DNA of 64,000 nucleotides from Blastobasis lacticolella. Its lineage: Eukaryota > Arthropoda > Insecta > Lepidoptera > Blastobasidae. The DNA lies in assembly GCA_905147135.1 (NCBI GenBank), contig LR990043.1:17299584-17363583 (forward strand), given 5' to 3'. Shown one piece after another: positions 22,439 through 33,900 of this stretch. The stretch's first letter is position 1. Each line of letters starts with the position of its first letter. The notes beneath the pieces were generated by a model that made no database searches, had not been told where the DNA came from, and saw nothing but the letters and a program-made list of their open reading frames with translations. The position numbers and the translations under genes are program-made.

Positions 22439-25400
22439 TTAAGCAGTAATTGATTCGTCTATATCCATTGCACTTGAACTAGCATCTTCCTCTAAATCCG
22501 AGTCTTCGGCAGAGCTATCCTGCTGTAACAAAAAGAAAACATTGATTATATTTATTTATTTCTTTAGGTAAGGTACGTGGGGTGATGGCACAATGGGATG
22601 ATTATGTAAATCAGTGATTTCGGGTCACGTAAACGAAAGAAAAAGAAACGTGTCTGCTCTGCATTTAACTGTACGTAACAGGAAGTTTTTGTAAACCGCC
22701 GTAGGAAAAATTTATAGATCACTACGCACCTCAAACTTGACCATACTGGTGTTGCTCAGGATTGTCTCCTTTATATATCGCGTGATATATTCCCGGCACT
22801 TGTCATCCACGTTGGGCGGCAGCCAGCCGCGCTTCTGGTGGCAGAGGAACCCCGGCGGCGGCTCCGCGGCCAGGATCGCCTCCACTTCGGGTAGCATCAC
22901 GTCGCAGTACTGGGGGAAAGAGTGTTGCATGAGCCATGGATACATTTGGAAGGATGGATGGGTTCAACGGAACACGAAGCGACTGGTGGAACCCAGTACG
23001 GGCAAGTCTAGCCAAGATGTGTTTCCACTGCGACTGACGATCAGATTCGGTGGACTACATTCGACCAGCGGTCGTAGAACAACGCGGAGCGACTGATGGA
23101 ACCCGATACTGGCCAGCGGCTCTAGCCAAGATGTAAATCTACTGCGACTGACGATCGGATTCCGAGGACTACATTCGGGCAGCGCTCGTAGATAGACGCA
23201 GTACTGCGAACGCTGCGAAGCTGGCCGAACATAGCCGACGGATTCTAATCGGCACTTATAATGGAGTCGCTACTGAGCGATTTGCATCTTGGCTAGATCT
23301 GCAGAACCGTAAAGCGTGATTGTTTTGGGCGATATTCGCTGCGTTAACTCAAAACGTTCTACTGTACTGGTACTGTGGGTGTACTGGGGGTGAGGATGAC
23401 AGGTGTTGCAAGACGCTTGGCTGGTGTACTTCGAATGACTAATGGGTTGGACGGAACGCGATGCGACTGGTAGAATCCGGTGTAAAGCGCGCGGTTGTTT
23501 TAGACGACATATCATATAAAGATAAAGTATGCCATTATTTATTCAATTTCGGGTAATGGCTAACAAATTGAGGGTATATTTTTCATGTATTATTAAATAT
23601 AAATATAAATAAATATTCGTGGACAAATTCACACAGCGCCATCTAGCCCCAAACTAAGCAAAGCTTGTACTATGGGTGCTAGATAACTGATATACTACTT
23701 AAATACTTTTTAAATATATACTTATTATACATAGAACACCCAGACCCGTAACAGAAATTAAAATTCAGTTATTTTTTAAGATAAAAAGTAGCCTTGGTGT
23801 GGCTTCCTTCCTCATCTATCTACCTTGCCAAGATTAATCCAAATATGTTCATCTGTTTAGGAGTGAAACCAGTTAATATATACATTCTTCACTCATCTGC
23901 CGTTAGCTCAAATTCTCTCAATGTCTGTTAGCCTTACCTGATAGAACGTCTGCCGTTGCGTGGGCACCATACCCGGCTTGATGAGCACCGCGCCCTCCGG
24001 CACCTCGGCCTCCGGTTGCAGCCGCTTCTGTCCCTTCACCCGCCGCACACGGTCCACCTTCTTGTAGTTGCCATGGCTGCCGCGGGTGCATACCATAGAT
24101 TGGAAGCCCGCTGGAAAATAAAAGGAAGCTATATATTCGTAGCTAATGAATGTTGGCCGAATTAAAAGGGTTATGAACGATTTTGAACTGAATATATACA
24201 TTGAATGAATTAATGAACACTTTATTGCATAAATACAGGATACAGTCGGTACGTATCGGTAGAAACAGAGAAAACAACAACCTAATCGCTTAAAGCAATT
24301 TCTTAGAGGCAACCTACCTATTGAATTGAATATACTGATATTGAACTGACTATAAAAAAATCAGAATCCCCATTCTATAATCCTATTGTAGGAAAAAATT
24401 TTCTGCTGGCTAGCACTATACGGTATGATATATTACTTTTGATTTTAAAGTGTGAGGTCGAAATTCCAGTCTATGTAGTGTTTTGGTGTATTAATTATTT
24501 ACAAGTGGAACTTACATGTAAATTTCAGTCTATAATCCAGTATTTGGTATATTCTAGATTCAGGTTCCTTTCGGGGATCATAACCAAAGCGGACCCAAGT
24601 AGTTCTCCATGGTCCAGTGCGCATATAGTACCCTATACATGGCAAAATCAGCTTCAAGGAGTTTGTCTTCACTTTTGTGTAATATTTAATCAAGCTATTG
24701 GTCATAATAGGCCGTTCCTCGAATTTCTGAAAAGATAAATAAAGTATTGTTATCTTTACATAGTATAAAATAAAGCAGCTAATCGCATCAGTCTGTCTGC
24801 CAACTGTATAGGCTTGTATCCCCGCTATTGCACGCGACACAGATTTTGAAGTGGTTTAACTATCATTTAGAAAATTTTGATGAAATTAGAAAATGTTTAT
24901 GTATAGTACATTTAATCAATAAAATAAGCCTTTATTTTTATAATAAAGGGGTGGTTTATGCGTAAAAAAGGATAGGTAGGGGTAGGGTTGGTGTATGTAG
25001 GATAGTTATAGGGTAGGTGTGGGGCAGATGTAAGGTAGGAATACGGTAGGGTAGGGTTTTATACAAAACTTTACTTTAACATTTGTTTGGCTATGAGCTA
25101 TCCAACTAGGCCTAGTTATGGTGTGTTAGCTTTATGACTCGTCTCACTCACTCCTTTCACTGCACCTTTCACGTGTGAGCAAGATGGTGTAGGAAAGCTA
25201 AAAGCTAAACACCGGGGCCCCTGAATGGAACAAAAAGTGAAGCAGTGTACATGTTAATAAAACATTTACCTTTTTAACAAGTTCAAACTCTTCTTCCAAT
25301 GGTGGGTAAGTAGCTGCCTTGGCCATCTTTTCATTTAGGTAATGTGCATGTGGCTCTGTAGGCATTTCATCTGTGAGGGTGAAATCAACCCTCATGGACG

Positions 25401-26468
25401 GTGCAGTACGCTCACTTCGATTCTTGACATGTATACTATCCTCATTGTTCGCTCTATCTACTTTCCCTAGGTAACGTTTACAAGAATATCCATAATTTGT
25501 GGGCTTGTCAAACCATGTAAACTTGGATGGACCTAAAAAGGGTGGTGATGCTCCTCTGCAATCAGAGTTTAATATAATTAATGTGCAGTTACAAAACTTA
25601 CCAAATCTTTAAACAAACAACTCTGAATTGACTACTCACGATAAAAAATCTACTTGATCAAGTCCTGAGGGTATGATTTGTTCTAGTACACATTTTGGAG
25701 GTCCTGCTCCTTCTTTATGGACTGGTAAATATTGAAAATCACACATCGCTGAAACACATAAACGTTATCATTTACATAGTATAAAATAAAGTTGCATGCC
25801 TCGTGTCTGTTTATTAATTTGTATGTATTGCGGCTAACTCCTAAACAATGCAACAGATTTAGTTGTAGTTTTCACTATCAAGAATTTCTTTCGAGAAGTT
25901 TATACATTCATATTATAGTAAACAAAAGCTGACAAAACCAGTACGCAGCCAGGGTTGCTAGGTAGTTATGATATAAAATAAATAACTAACAAGTACATGC
26001 TATCATAGATAAACTTACAATCAAACTTGAACATTGTTTTCACCTTGCCTACAACTGAAGTTGATATGATTTCTCTTTTTATTTGGTTTCCATCTTTACT
26101 TTTTTTAACTTTAACTTTTAAAAGAACACCCGCTGTGTCTTTAACATCTGCATATATTTTCTTTACTAAGGGATTATTTGGTTGAAAACTCAGGCCTATA
26201 CGCCTCTTGTGCGGCTCAGAATACACCTGAAATTTTAATATATTGAAATATAATAACAGTGAGACTGTTTTAGGTTATGTTTACATGAATTACGGTTGAC
26301 TTTAAACGAATTTCAATAAAAAAAGGTGGTGAAATGCATTAAATCATTGGATCTCATCATTTGATTATGTACCTGTGAAATAGATCTGATGCCACCCAAA
26401 CACTCCAAGGCCTTTTCTTCATTTTTCACGATTCCCGGGAACAAAACACAAGTTAAATTTCTATCCAT
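22439..26468 (-). CDS. GTF3C5: General transcription factor 3C polypeptide 5 (TFIIIC subunit, tau95/Sfc1 homologue)
   Basis: Eight exons read by eye: 26373-26468, 26019-26226, 25640-25748, 25270-25555, 24516-24726, 23938-24110, 22730-22909 and 22439-22522. All have GT-AG borders and closed phases: 1347 nt, 448 aa plus stop (human about 519). TFIIIC binds the A and B boxes of tRNA genes and recruits TFIIIB for RNA polymerase III in the nucleus. The N-terminal triple-barrel part, which pairs with subunit 6, begins MDRNLTCVLFPGIV and contains EPHKRRIGLSFQP and MCDFQYLPVH. The C-terminal DNA-binding half is the best conserved: YYMRTGPWRTTWVRFGYDP, then RIYQILDYRLK, QRQTFYQ and KRGWLPPN. An acidic Ser/Asp/Glu tail ends the protein, as in the family. 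The start is the first AUG that opens the frame and fits the family N-terminus. Introns hold repeats (22963-23510, 23612-23765). Certain at family level. Confidence 0.95.
22963..23510. repeat. 110-bp tandem duplication and related repeat in a GTF3C5 intron
   Basis: About 22979-23088 and 23089-23200 are two diverged copies of a 110-bp unit ('gcgactg(g/a)tggaaccc' to 'gtaga(a/t)(c/a)', with 'tctagccaagatgt' and 'gcgactgacgatc' in both). A third partial start recurs at about 23443. Words such as 'tactgcgaacgctgcgaa' also occur near 38965 and 46805, so the unit belongs to a dispersed family. Confidence 0.65.
23612..23765 (-). mobile_element. SINE S2, 3' half only
   Basis: It contains the S2 tail 'acacagcgccatctagcccc' and 'acccagacccgtaacagaaa' but stops before the pol III head. 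It lies in the intron between GTF3C5 exons 6 and 7. Confidence 0.7.
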
Positions 26469-26689
26469 TTCATTACATTCAATTGTTTTATATGTATCCT
26501 GATTATTCTTGATGACTTAATGAACTATTCGAGGTATTTAACCATTTGTAAAGATAAACAAAACAAAATCGTGAGTACTTTAAAAATGCACCACGCGAAT
26601 TTGCGAAGCGAAATCATCTACAAAACAACTACTTACTAACCAAACCCAAAACAAAAAACATAGATTAGTAAGCTAAGTACCCAAACAAA

Positions 26690-29600
26690 CGTCAATAATA
26701 GTAATTCGCACAAGTTGTGTGGTGGCACCACGATCTGTGTGTATATAGGACGGCATCCCAAACACTGCAAATAGTTCAGTGAGCTAATCGATGACAATCC
26801 TTGAGCTTGTAGGGCAGGCATATGCGAATGAAAATCGTGTATATTCATCAATAATGGTTAACAAATATTTATTTGTCCCTTTCATTGGGAGAGGGCCCTT
26901 AAAATCTAGTGCCAGTCTTTCAAACGGAGCTGTTGCCTTTATAAGAGTTCCAGTATGTCGCAAATATCTAGGTTTAACCTCTGCACAGATTGGGCACGCT
27001 CTAACTACTCTAATGTCTTCAACGGAATAGGGTAGGTTTTTGGTTCTCACCCAATGTGTCAGCCGCGTTACTCCAGGATGGCATAGTGATTGATGCAAAG
27101 AATTCAGACTTTCAGCAACGGTCACGGCACAGACTTGTCTAGAAAGGGCATCTGCATCTACATGCTCAGTCCCTGGACGATATTTAACATCAAAATTATA
27201 ATTTGAGAGTTCAAGTCTCCATCTCTGAATTTTCTCATTTTTAATTTTGCTCACATGACCCCGTAACATATATGAGACGGACTTCTGGTCAGTTATAAAA
27301 TAAAAGTGTCGACCTAGTAAATAGTGACGCCATTACTTATAAACTTTCTATAATGGCACAAGCCTTTTTTTCTATGGTCGGATATTTCTTTTCACTATCA
27401 TTCAAGGTTCGCGAAAAGAAAGCTGTTGGTCGACCATTCTGAGTCAATGATGCTCCGATAGACACAACAGAGGCATCAGTCTCCACTGTAAACGGCTCTT
27501 TGGGATAAATGGCAGCGAGTGATGATTCTGAAATTATTTTCTGTGAATCTTTGTAAGTAGATATTTGTCGATCATTCAAAGGAAATCGTTCTACAGATGA
27601 TAAAGGATGTAGCCTATGTGAAAAATGGGGGTATCTATTTTGAATAGTGAGCGAATAGCCCGACAGCCCGTCTGACAGATGCTGAATCATTAGGAACAGG
27701 CATATTTAGAAAGGCCCGTAGGCGTTCGGGATCAGGCTTTACTACGCCGTTACAAATATTATAACCGAGAATATTTATTTCTTTAAGAGGTAATTGACCT
27801 TTATATCTATTAATGGTTAAGTTATATCTTTCTGCCACCGTTAAAAATCTCATAAGTTTATCTTCATGATCCTTTTCATCTTCACCACACACCGTTAATA
27901 CACCTTCGAGATTTGATTTGCGAATGATGGAATCAATAGTCCTCTGGAAGCATGCCACTCCGTTTGTTACCCCCTTCTGTAGATAATTTTTTTTTCTATG
28001 GATGCCCCAAATGGAATTCTCTTAAATTGATATAAATTTCCACACGCTTCGAAGGCAGTGAACGGTTTATTCTCCTCTAGAATGGGTATTTGATGATACG
28101 CTGACTTTAAATCTATCTTCGAGAAAATTCTATATCGTGAGATCTTCGCCACCAGTGACTCCAATTAGGTAAAGGATAAGCATCTAAATTAGTAAATCTG
28201 TTGATCGTTTGTGAATAATCAATGCACATGCGTTTGTTGGTGTGCGTGCCTGTAGCCGTATTCACAATGGCTCGGAAATCGGATTCGGATACGGAATCGA
28301 CAAAGGACCCTGCAAAAGTTCTTAGGAAAATGTGGTTTCAGTTAATTTTGATGAAATTTTCATTTGTTATAGAGAGTAGAGTTTCCGTGGAATCTATCGG
28401 GATTCTGAATAACAGTTTTCGAATCGATCGACACGGATTCGCAGCTCACGAATGTCGTGTCGAATCGTTCGGAAACAGTTTCGAATCATTGTGAATACGG
28501 CTACCGAAGAGATAAGAACCTGAGCTCGCCATGGCGATGAGCTTTCTTCTATAATTCCATTAGCCAGAAGGTGTTTTATTTGAGATTCAATAAATTTCAA
28601 ATCATCTTAAGAATACTTTCACGATCTTATCGCAATTGGTTTACAATCTCGTGATAAATGCGGGAACAAATTAACGGATTCAATGTTAGCTTCGTTTAAA
28701 GCGCATAGCCGCAACGGAGGTTTCGAGCCATTGAACATTATTTCTAGTGATGAGTATCTCTCGAGGACATCATGTCCTAATATTACATCTGTACATAGAT
28801 CCTTCATGACTCTCAGTAGTACGTAGTCAAGCATGCAGATTTTATTTCAGAAGTTAATGAGGATGTAGCCATCGAGATTTTTTGCTTCCATGGTTGAGTA
28901 ATTAAGTTGTTTTTATGTACCTACTTCATTTTCATTAAAAAAAACTAGCCGTACTCCCAGTATCAATCATGGCTCGCAAAGCAACTCCATTAACTTTGAC
29001 TGAGACGGTACATCTGTGAAGACCGGTAGCGGCCAGTAACTCACAAGACGTATCTGAAGTGGTCTGCACATTATGAGAGTCAGTAACTACAGCCATATTC
29101 TGAGTTTTGATCTTACAAACTTTCGCAAAATGTCCTTGCTTGCCACACTTTAAGCAGGTCGAGTTCGAGGCCGGACATAATCTTCTCGGGTGACGAGCAT
29201 TGCCGCAAAAGTCGCAGGAACTGCTGTTACTAGAGCTAGAAGCTGCAATTAGAGGCTGAGGGGTTTGAGGCCCACTTTGAGCTGTAAGTAGTTTTCAGCC
29301 TGAATTTGAGCTGTATCCAGAGTGCGTGCGAACTTATGCGCGTCATCTAATGATATTGTCAAATTTTCTAGCAGACGTTGTCGTATTACCGAAGAACGGA
29401 GACCAGCTATGAACGCTCCTCTAATTGAGTCCTTCTCATTCTGTGCGGCGGATAGATCCCTAAAGTCACAGTCTTTCGCTAAACGTTTGAGGGTTTGTAC
29501 ATACTAATCAATCGTTTCTCCTGATTCTTGCGTTCGCTTAGCCAGCTTATGCCTGGCAAATATGATGCTTTTTGGTTTTACGAACACCCCGTTAAGAATC

Positions 29601-29845
29601 TCTACAGCAGACGCGTATGTGGAACAATCCGATATGCACTCGTAAATATTTGGCAATATATAATTGGTCAGGTCAAAAGAGTCAGTCATCGTTTGAACTC
29701 CTTTTTCATCAACTTGGGCAGACTCTTCGAGGAAGTTTTGGAAAATTCTGAGCCAATGCATCCATTGAGACGTCTGGTCCTGTCCTGACGTGGGATCAAT
29801 CTCGAGTTCTCCGGTTTTAGAAAACGAAACATTTTAAAGGATTTA
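26690..29845 (-). mobile_element. Ty3/gypsy retrotransposon, decayed, 3' truncated
   Basis: Minus-strand order: gag (about 29845-29300, MHWLRIFQNFLEES), two CCHC knuckles (CDFCGNARHPRRLC and CLKCGKQGHFAKVC, about 29215-29120), aspartic protease (MIDTGST, about 28960), reverse transcriptase (FSKIDLKSAYHQIPI about 28110; FKRIPFGAS about 28010), RNase H (FTVETDASVVSIGASL about 27480), integrase zinc finger (HQSLCHPG, CPICAEV) and core start (LALDFKGPLP, GMPSYIHTDRG). It breaks off near 26690, so the integrase end and left LTR are missing. Frames shift several times and a MITE sits in the RT region. No envelope gene is visible. Domain order protease-RT-RNase H-integrase identifies Ty3/gypsy. No certain LTR was found. 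Confidence 0.9.
28252..28504. mobile_element. 253-bp MITE nested in the Ty3/gypsy RT region
   Basis: Perfect 18-bp terminal inverted repeats, GTAGCCGTATTCACAATG at 28252-28269 and its complement at 28487-28504. The RT reading is interrupted exactly here (motif SPWRAQVL to the right, RMCIDYS to the left). If the terminal GTA/TAC is read as a TA target-site duplication, it would be Tc1/mariner-like; this is an inference. Confidence 0.85.
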
Positions 29846-30490
29846 AAGTTAATTAAATTGAAATGAGAGAGAGCCTGTAAATATAAGGCTTTAATTAACT
29901 TTAAAATTATACATATTACAACTGTCTAGTTTCTTGTTGTTATTTCCATAGTAACCAATGGCCATAGATCACCACAGTTATGTCCCGGTTGAGCTCCCGC
30001 GTGCTAAGCAAGGGCCCGGGGTCCTTATGTCGGTTTTTACTACCTACCTACCCACCGGCCTAAAGAACGCCAACGAATGGGTTTTAAAGACTACCGTTTG
30101 TCCTATTTGAATCGATTATCAAACACGATCGATCGTTGGCGTGTGCCGGCGATTCGAAGCGTGGCGGTAACATCAAAAGGATATTACTATCGATTACTTA
30201 ATCGACAAAACGCAGTTTGGACAGCGCTATACGTGTCACATAAGCTTGCCTCGCTCTAAGCAAGGCAGTTCTGTTCAGGTCCTGCTATAAGAGTTCATGG
30301 TAAGCCCTCAGATGTCGAACCCATTGATTGGCGTTCGTTGAGCCGGGTGTACACAGCTTGAGAATTTGCTTCGTGTTTGTTCATAGCCAATTTATTTGGT
30401 CCTAGGCTTCATGGGATGGGTTCTTTGACTTATAAACAATCGTGATGCAATCGTATAAATTCAATTATCATTCATAGACATGAGGTTATT
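29846..30490. other. Spacer right of the Ty3/gypsy element, possible LTR remains
   Basis: The position fits the 5' LTR and leader of the minus-strand element, but I found neither a matching second LTR nor a clear primer-binding site. A short SINE S1 3'-end piece (cccggttgagctcccg) lies at about 29976-30023. No gene is supported; the 60-codon frames show nothing. Confidence 0.4.
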
Positions 30491-30494
30491 ACAC

Positions 30495-30740
30495 TCATCA
30501 TCATCATCATATCAGCCTTAAGGGTATTGGACTCCCCCAGAGATCTCAAATCGAGAAAACAAAGGCCGCTCCTGTGCCTGCCGCATCCAGCTGATACCTG
30601 CGATATTTACCAGGTCGTTGGTACACCTTTTGGAAGGCCTACCCACGCTGCGTCTTCCGGTACGTGGTCGCCACTCGAGAACTTTACAGCCCCATCAGCC
30701 ATCTTCTTCATCAGTTCTTCGAGACTCTAGCTAGGCAATA
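30495..30740 (-). repeat. RTE-type LINE C-terminal fragment, minus orientation
   Basis: Reverse-complemented it reads [19 protein letters not shown], then AGISWMRQAQERP, ending in (GATGAT)n. This is the C-terminal signature of RTE-like RT ORFs. A sister copy is at 34425-34605 on the plus strand. Confidence 0.7.
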
Positions 30741-30895
30741 ACATCACCAAATGGGAATAAAATCGTGGCACCGAGTTGCAGTATAATTATCGGGAATTAT
30801 TTTAGTTGATTAACAGTGTTACACAGCGGCAACGGCTTGGGCCTTGAGAGAGGGTTACTTTTTCTTCAATAAAAATGTACAAATACTCAATTTAT

Positions 30896-30901
30896 TTTAT
30901 T
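30896..30901 (-). terminator. Nup93 polyadenylation signal
   Basis: AATAAA on the minus strand about 40 nt past the Nup93 stop; a second overlapping AATAAA lies at 30891-30896. Confidence 0.65.
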
Positions 30902-30941
30902 AACGAAAAAATGGAACATTATCAAGACTGTTGCATATCGA

Positions 30942-33900
30942 TCAATGCATTAGAATTTGCGTTTGCGCCAGTAGACTGTATGTATCGCCGGGCATCCGGT
31001 AGGCGATGTTGCCCGCGAACGTGTTCAGGACCTCAGCCTGCTCGCGAAGCCACTCCACTTGCTGTGGGAAAAAAAAGGATTAGTTAACTTCGCGTGTTCA
31101 TGCGCGTACTTCACGCTCGCTTTCTTGTTTATTTAGGCGAGACACAAACTTGTGTCAAAGTCAACGCCAAACGAAAGAGCTAGGGTAGAATAATCTCGCT
31201 GTCTTGCGCGCGGCAAAGCACGTCATGCTACGGATGCCGTTAAACTGTAACAGACGTTACGTTTTGGCTGGAGCCGACCCATCGTCGGTGGCAGTTGATA
31301 CTAATCCTTACAATGTATAAAATAAAGTCGCTTTTCGGTGCGGGGGACGTGGTCGGTGTCGGCTCGCCCGCGCATCCGTATTAATCCAAAAGCCGCTTCA
31401 CTTTGTACATCGTAAGGATTTGTATCGATTGCAGCTGACAGTCAAATCGGAGCGTCGGTTACTGTACCTGGAGATGACATTCAAGATCAAAAGTGTAAAC
31501 AATTTGTCACTATAAAAAATAATCCTAAACAGTGGATTATTTGAAATCACTGAAATATTGAAAAAATTATCACGTTTAATTAAATATTTTAAAAAGCACT
31601 ATTTCAAATAATCCACCCCTTGAATTTATTTTTATATGGACATTTTATTTACACTGATCTTGAATATCATCTCCGAGTTTAGTTTTAGTATCGGTAGGGC
31701 GCTAAAGTCTCTTTTTATAATTGGCCTACCCAGACGACCGCCACCTCACCTGGTGGTAAGTGACGATTCGGCCGATGTTGGAGCACGCCTGTCTCAGCCT
31801 ACTCACTTTGGCCTTGACATTATAATGATCAGGGAACCGTACCTTGTTAGCGGTGGCGCTAGCGAACGGATGCTGGTGATGCCGCAGCGCGTTCCTCTGC
31901 TTCCGCAGTATGTGGCAGCACGCGCGCAGCACGGCCGGCAGCGCGCGGAGCAGCTCCCCGCGGGCAGCGCGCGCAGCGGACACACGTGCAGGGACCTCCG
32001 AGCTGGATAGCGGGACCAGTTCGCAGGATCGGAGGGTCTGCGGGGGACAAGTTTGTTTTTGTAGTAGGTTTGTGCTGTGGTGACTGGTAGAGTGGAATAG
32101 GGGTTTTTTGTGCTCACCAGCGGGGCTATTGGCTAACTCAGTTGACAACTGTATTTGACACTAGTTAATTCTACACCACGTCATCTACGTTGAAAACTGG
32201 CAATAGCGTCTACCTAATTAGAGTTGTGTCAGATTTTTTATGTCAAATTCAGTTGTCCACTGAGATAGCCGATAGGCCCTCAGGAGGCGTCAATGTCGAG
32301 TAGAGTCTTGTCACTGGCTGATGGCCTAAGTTGCTAATGTCTAATATTTAACAAAAATAAGGTCTTGTCATTCTCAAAATAACGCCGTAAGGAAATCCGC
32401 CTGTCAACTTAGAGCGTTTGATTCTGGCCAATAGCGCGAGATATTTTGACAACTTACCTTACTCAACAGTGGCGCCTTCGACTAGGCGTTGTGAAAGGCA
32501 ACTAATGTCTTAGACCAGAAAAAGAGCAGTAGCGTTTTCTGATGTGTAATTTGGCTTATGGTCCAAATGGCCTTCGACTTAAATCATGACGACCGCTCAT
32601 GAGTGACTAATTTCATAGAGGCAGACCATCTATTACGTCCGTACACCAAAACATTGGTAGGGATATCCGACCCGCCAACCAAACGTGGAGATTAATATGG
32701 AGGAGGCTTGACTCCAGCGGTAGTCTTGGTAATAGCAGCGTGGGATGGTCGCCCACGGGATGTCCGGTCGATCTCGTAAAGTCTTAGGCGGCTAATGGAT
32801 GCTAGAGGCACAGAGTGGATCGGATTGCCTGGGGGAGGCATATGTTCAACAGTTGATGATGAGTAGACTGTTATTGGTTTGTCCATGTGACGTGAAAGCG
32901 TCTCGACACGCCCCTAGAGACCTTTACCGTCATTACCCATCTGAAACGCTCACCTCCATAGCGCCCTCATAGTTCTCCGCATGGAACTGATCGAAGAACG
33001 TCATAAGCTTGTAAAGCTTGGTGTAGGCCTCCAGCAGCGCGGGCGGCGGCGCGGGGGCGGAGTCCTCGCGAAGGCGAGAAGCCACGCGCGAGGCTAGGTC
33101 GGCTAACCGCCGCCGCAGGGGACCTTCGCCCCCGCCACCGTTCACCACTTGCGAGAGTAGGACGCAGAACAGTTCGAGCACTTTTTCTAGGTTCTGGGGA
33201 CAAGGAGCAGGTATTTATTATTTTATTTTTATTCGGCATCAAATTTAGAGTTTTTGTCACATTGAAATATTACATGAAAGCTCTTTACCAAAAGGTGAGA
33301 TGGCGGTCATATGGCTGGCTAAACTGATTAATAAAAAGAACAGTGGCTCGTGCCTTCTGGACGAAAAGTAAATTGATTGATAAATTATCAACGATAATGT
33401 TTTGGGTATCCACGTGATAGCGTATCTGTTAGATTGAAATGTCGACATCTATCCGATTTAACTAACTTATATTGACGATACATTTATCACATTCGGCGGC
33501 GTGCGGTGGCAGATTTGATATTCTGAGTTTGTAAAGGTACTTTAAAAAAACTCGAGAGTAAGATTTCTTGTACCAAACATCAAAGTACAATAGAAAGAAT
33601 ATTCACCCCAGCGATGTCGTAAACTGTGATTGCATCCTCGAATAGCCCTTTGTTCACCAGCTGCTCAGCCACGTTCAAGGCTATAACCTGCGAACAAAAA
33701 TATAATAAGTATGTACGTACTATATTCAATAAATAGAAATAACCTAACCGACAGAAAAATATCTGAAAACCCCCGACCAAGTTCACATACCAGTCAAATA
33801 TTTTCTAAAGTACTGAACAGATTTTAATGAAACAAAGCTATGAACCATCCCGATTAAACTAGCTATCAAATAAAGAAAACCACATAAAAATCGGACAGAC

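Noticed and set aside
26690..29845. Endogenous retrovirus with envelope (errantivirus)
   Set aside because: No envelope-like frame is seen on either side, and the element breaks off in integrase. It is called a Ty3/gypsy retrotransposon only.
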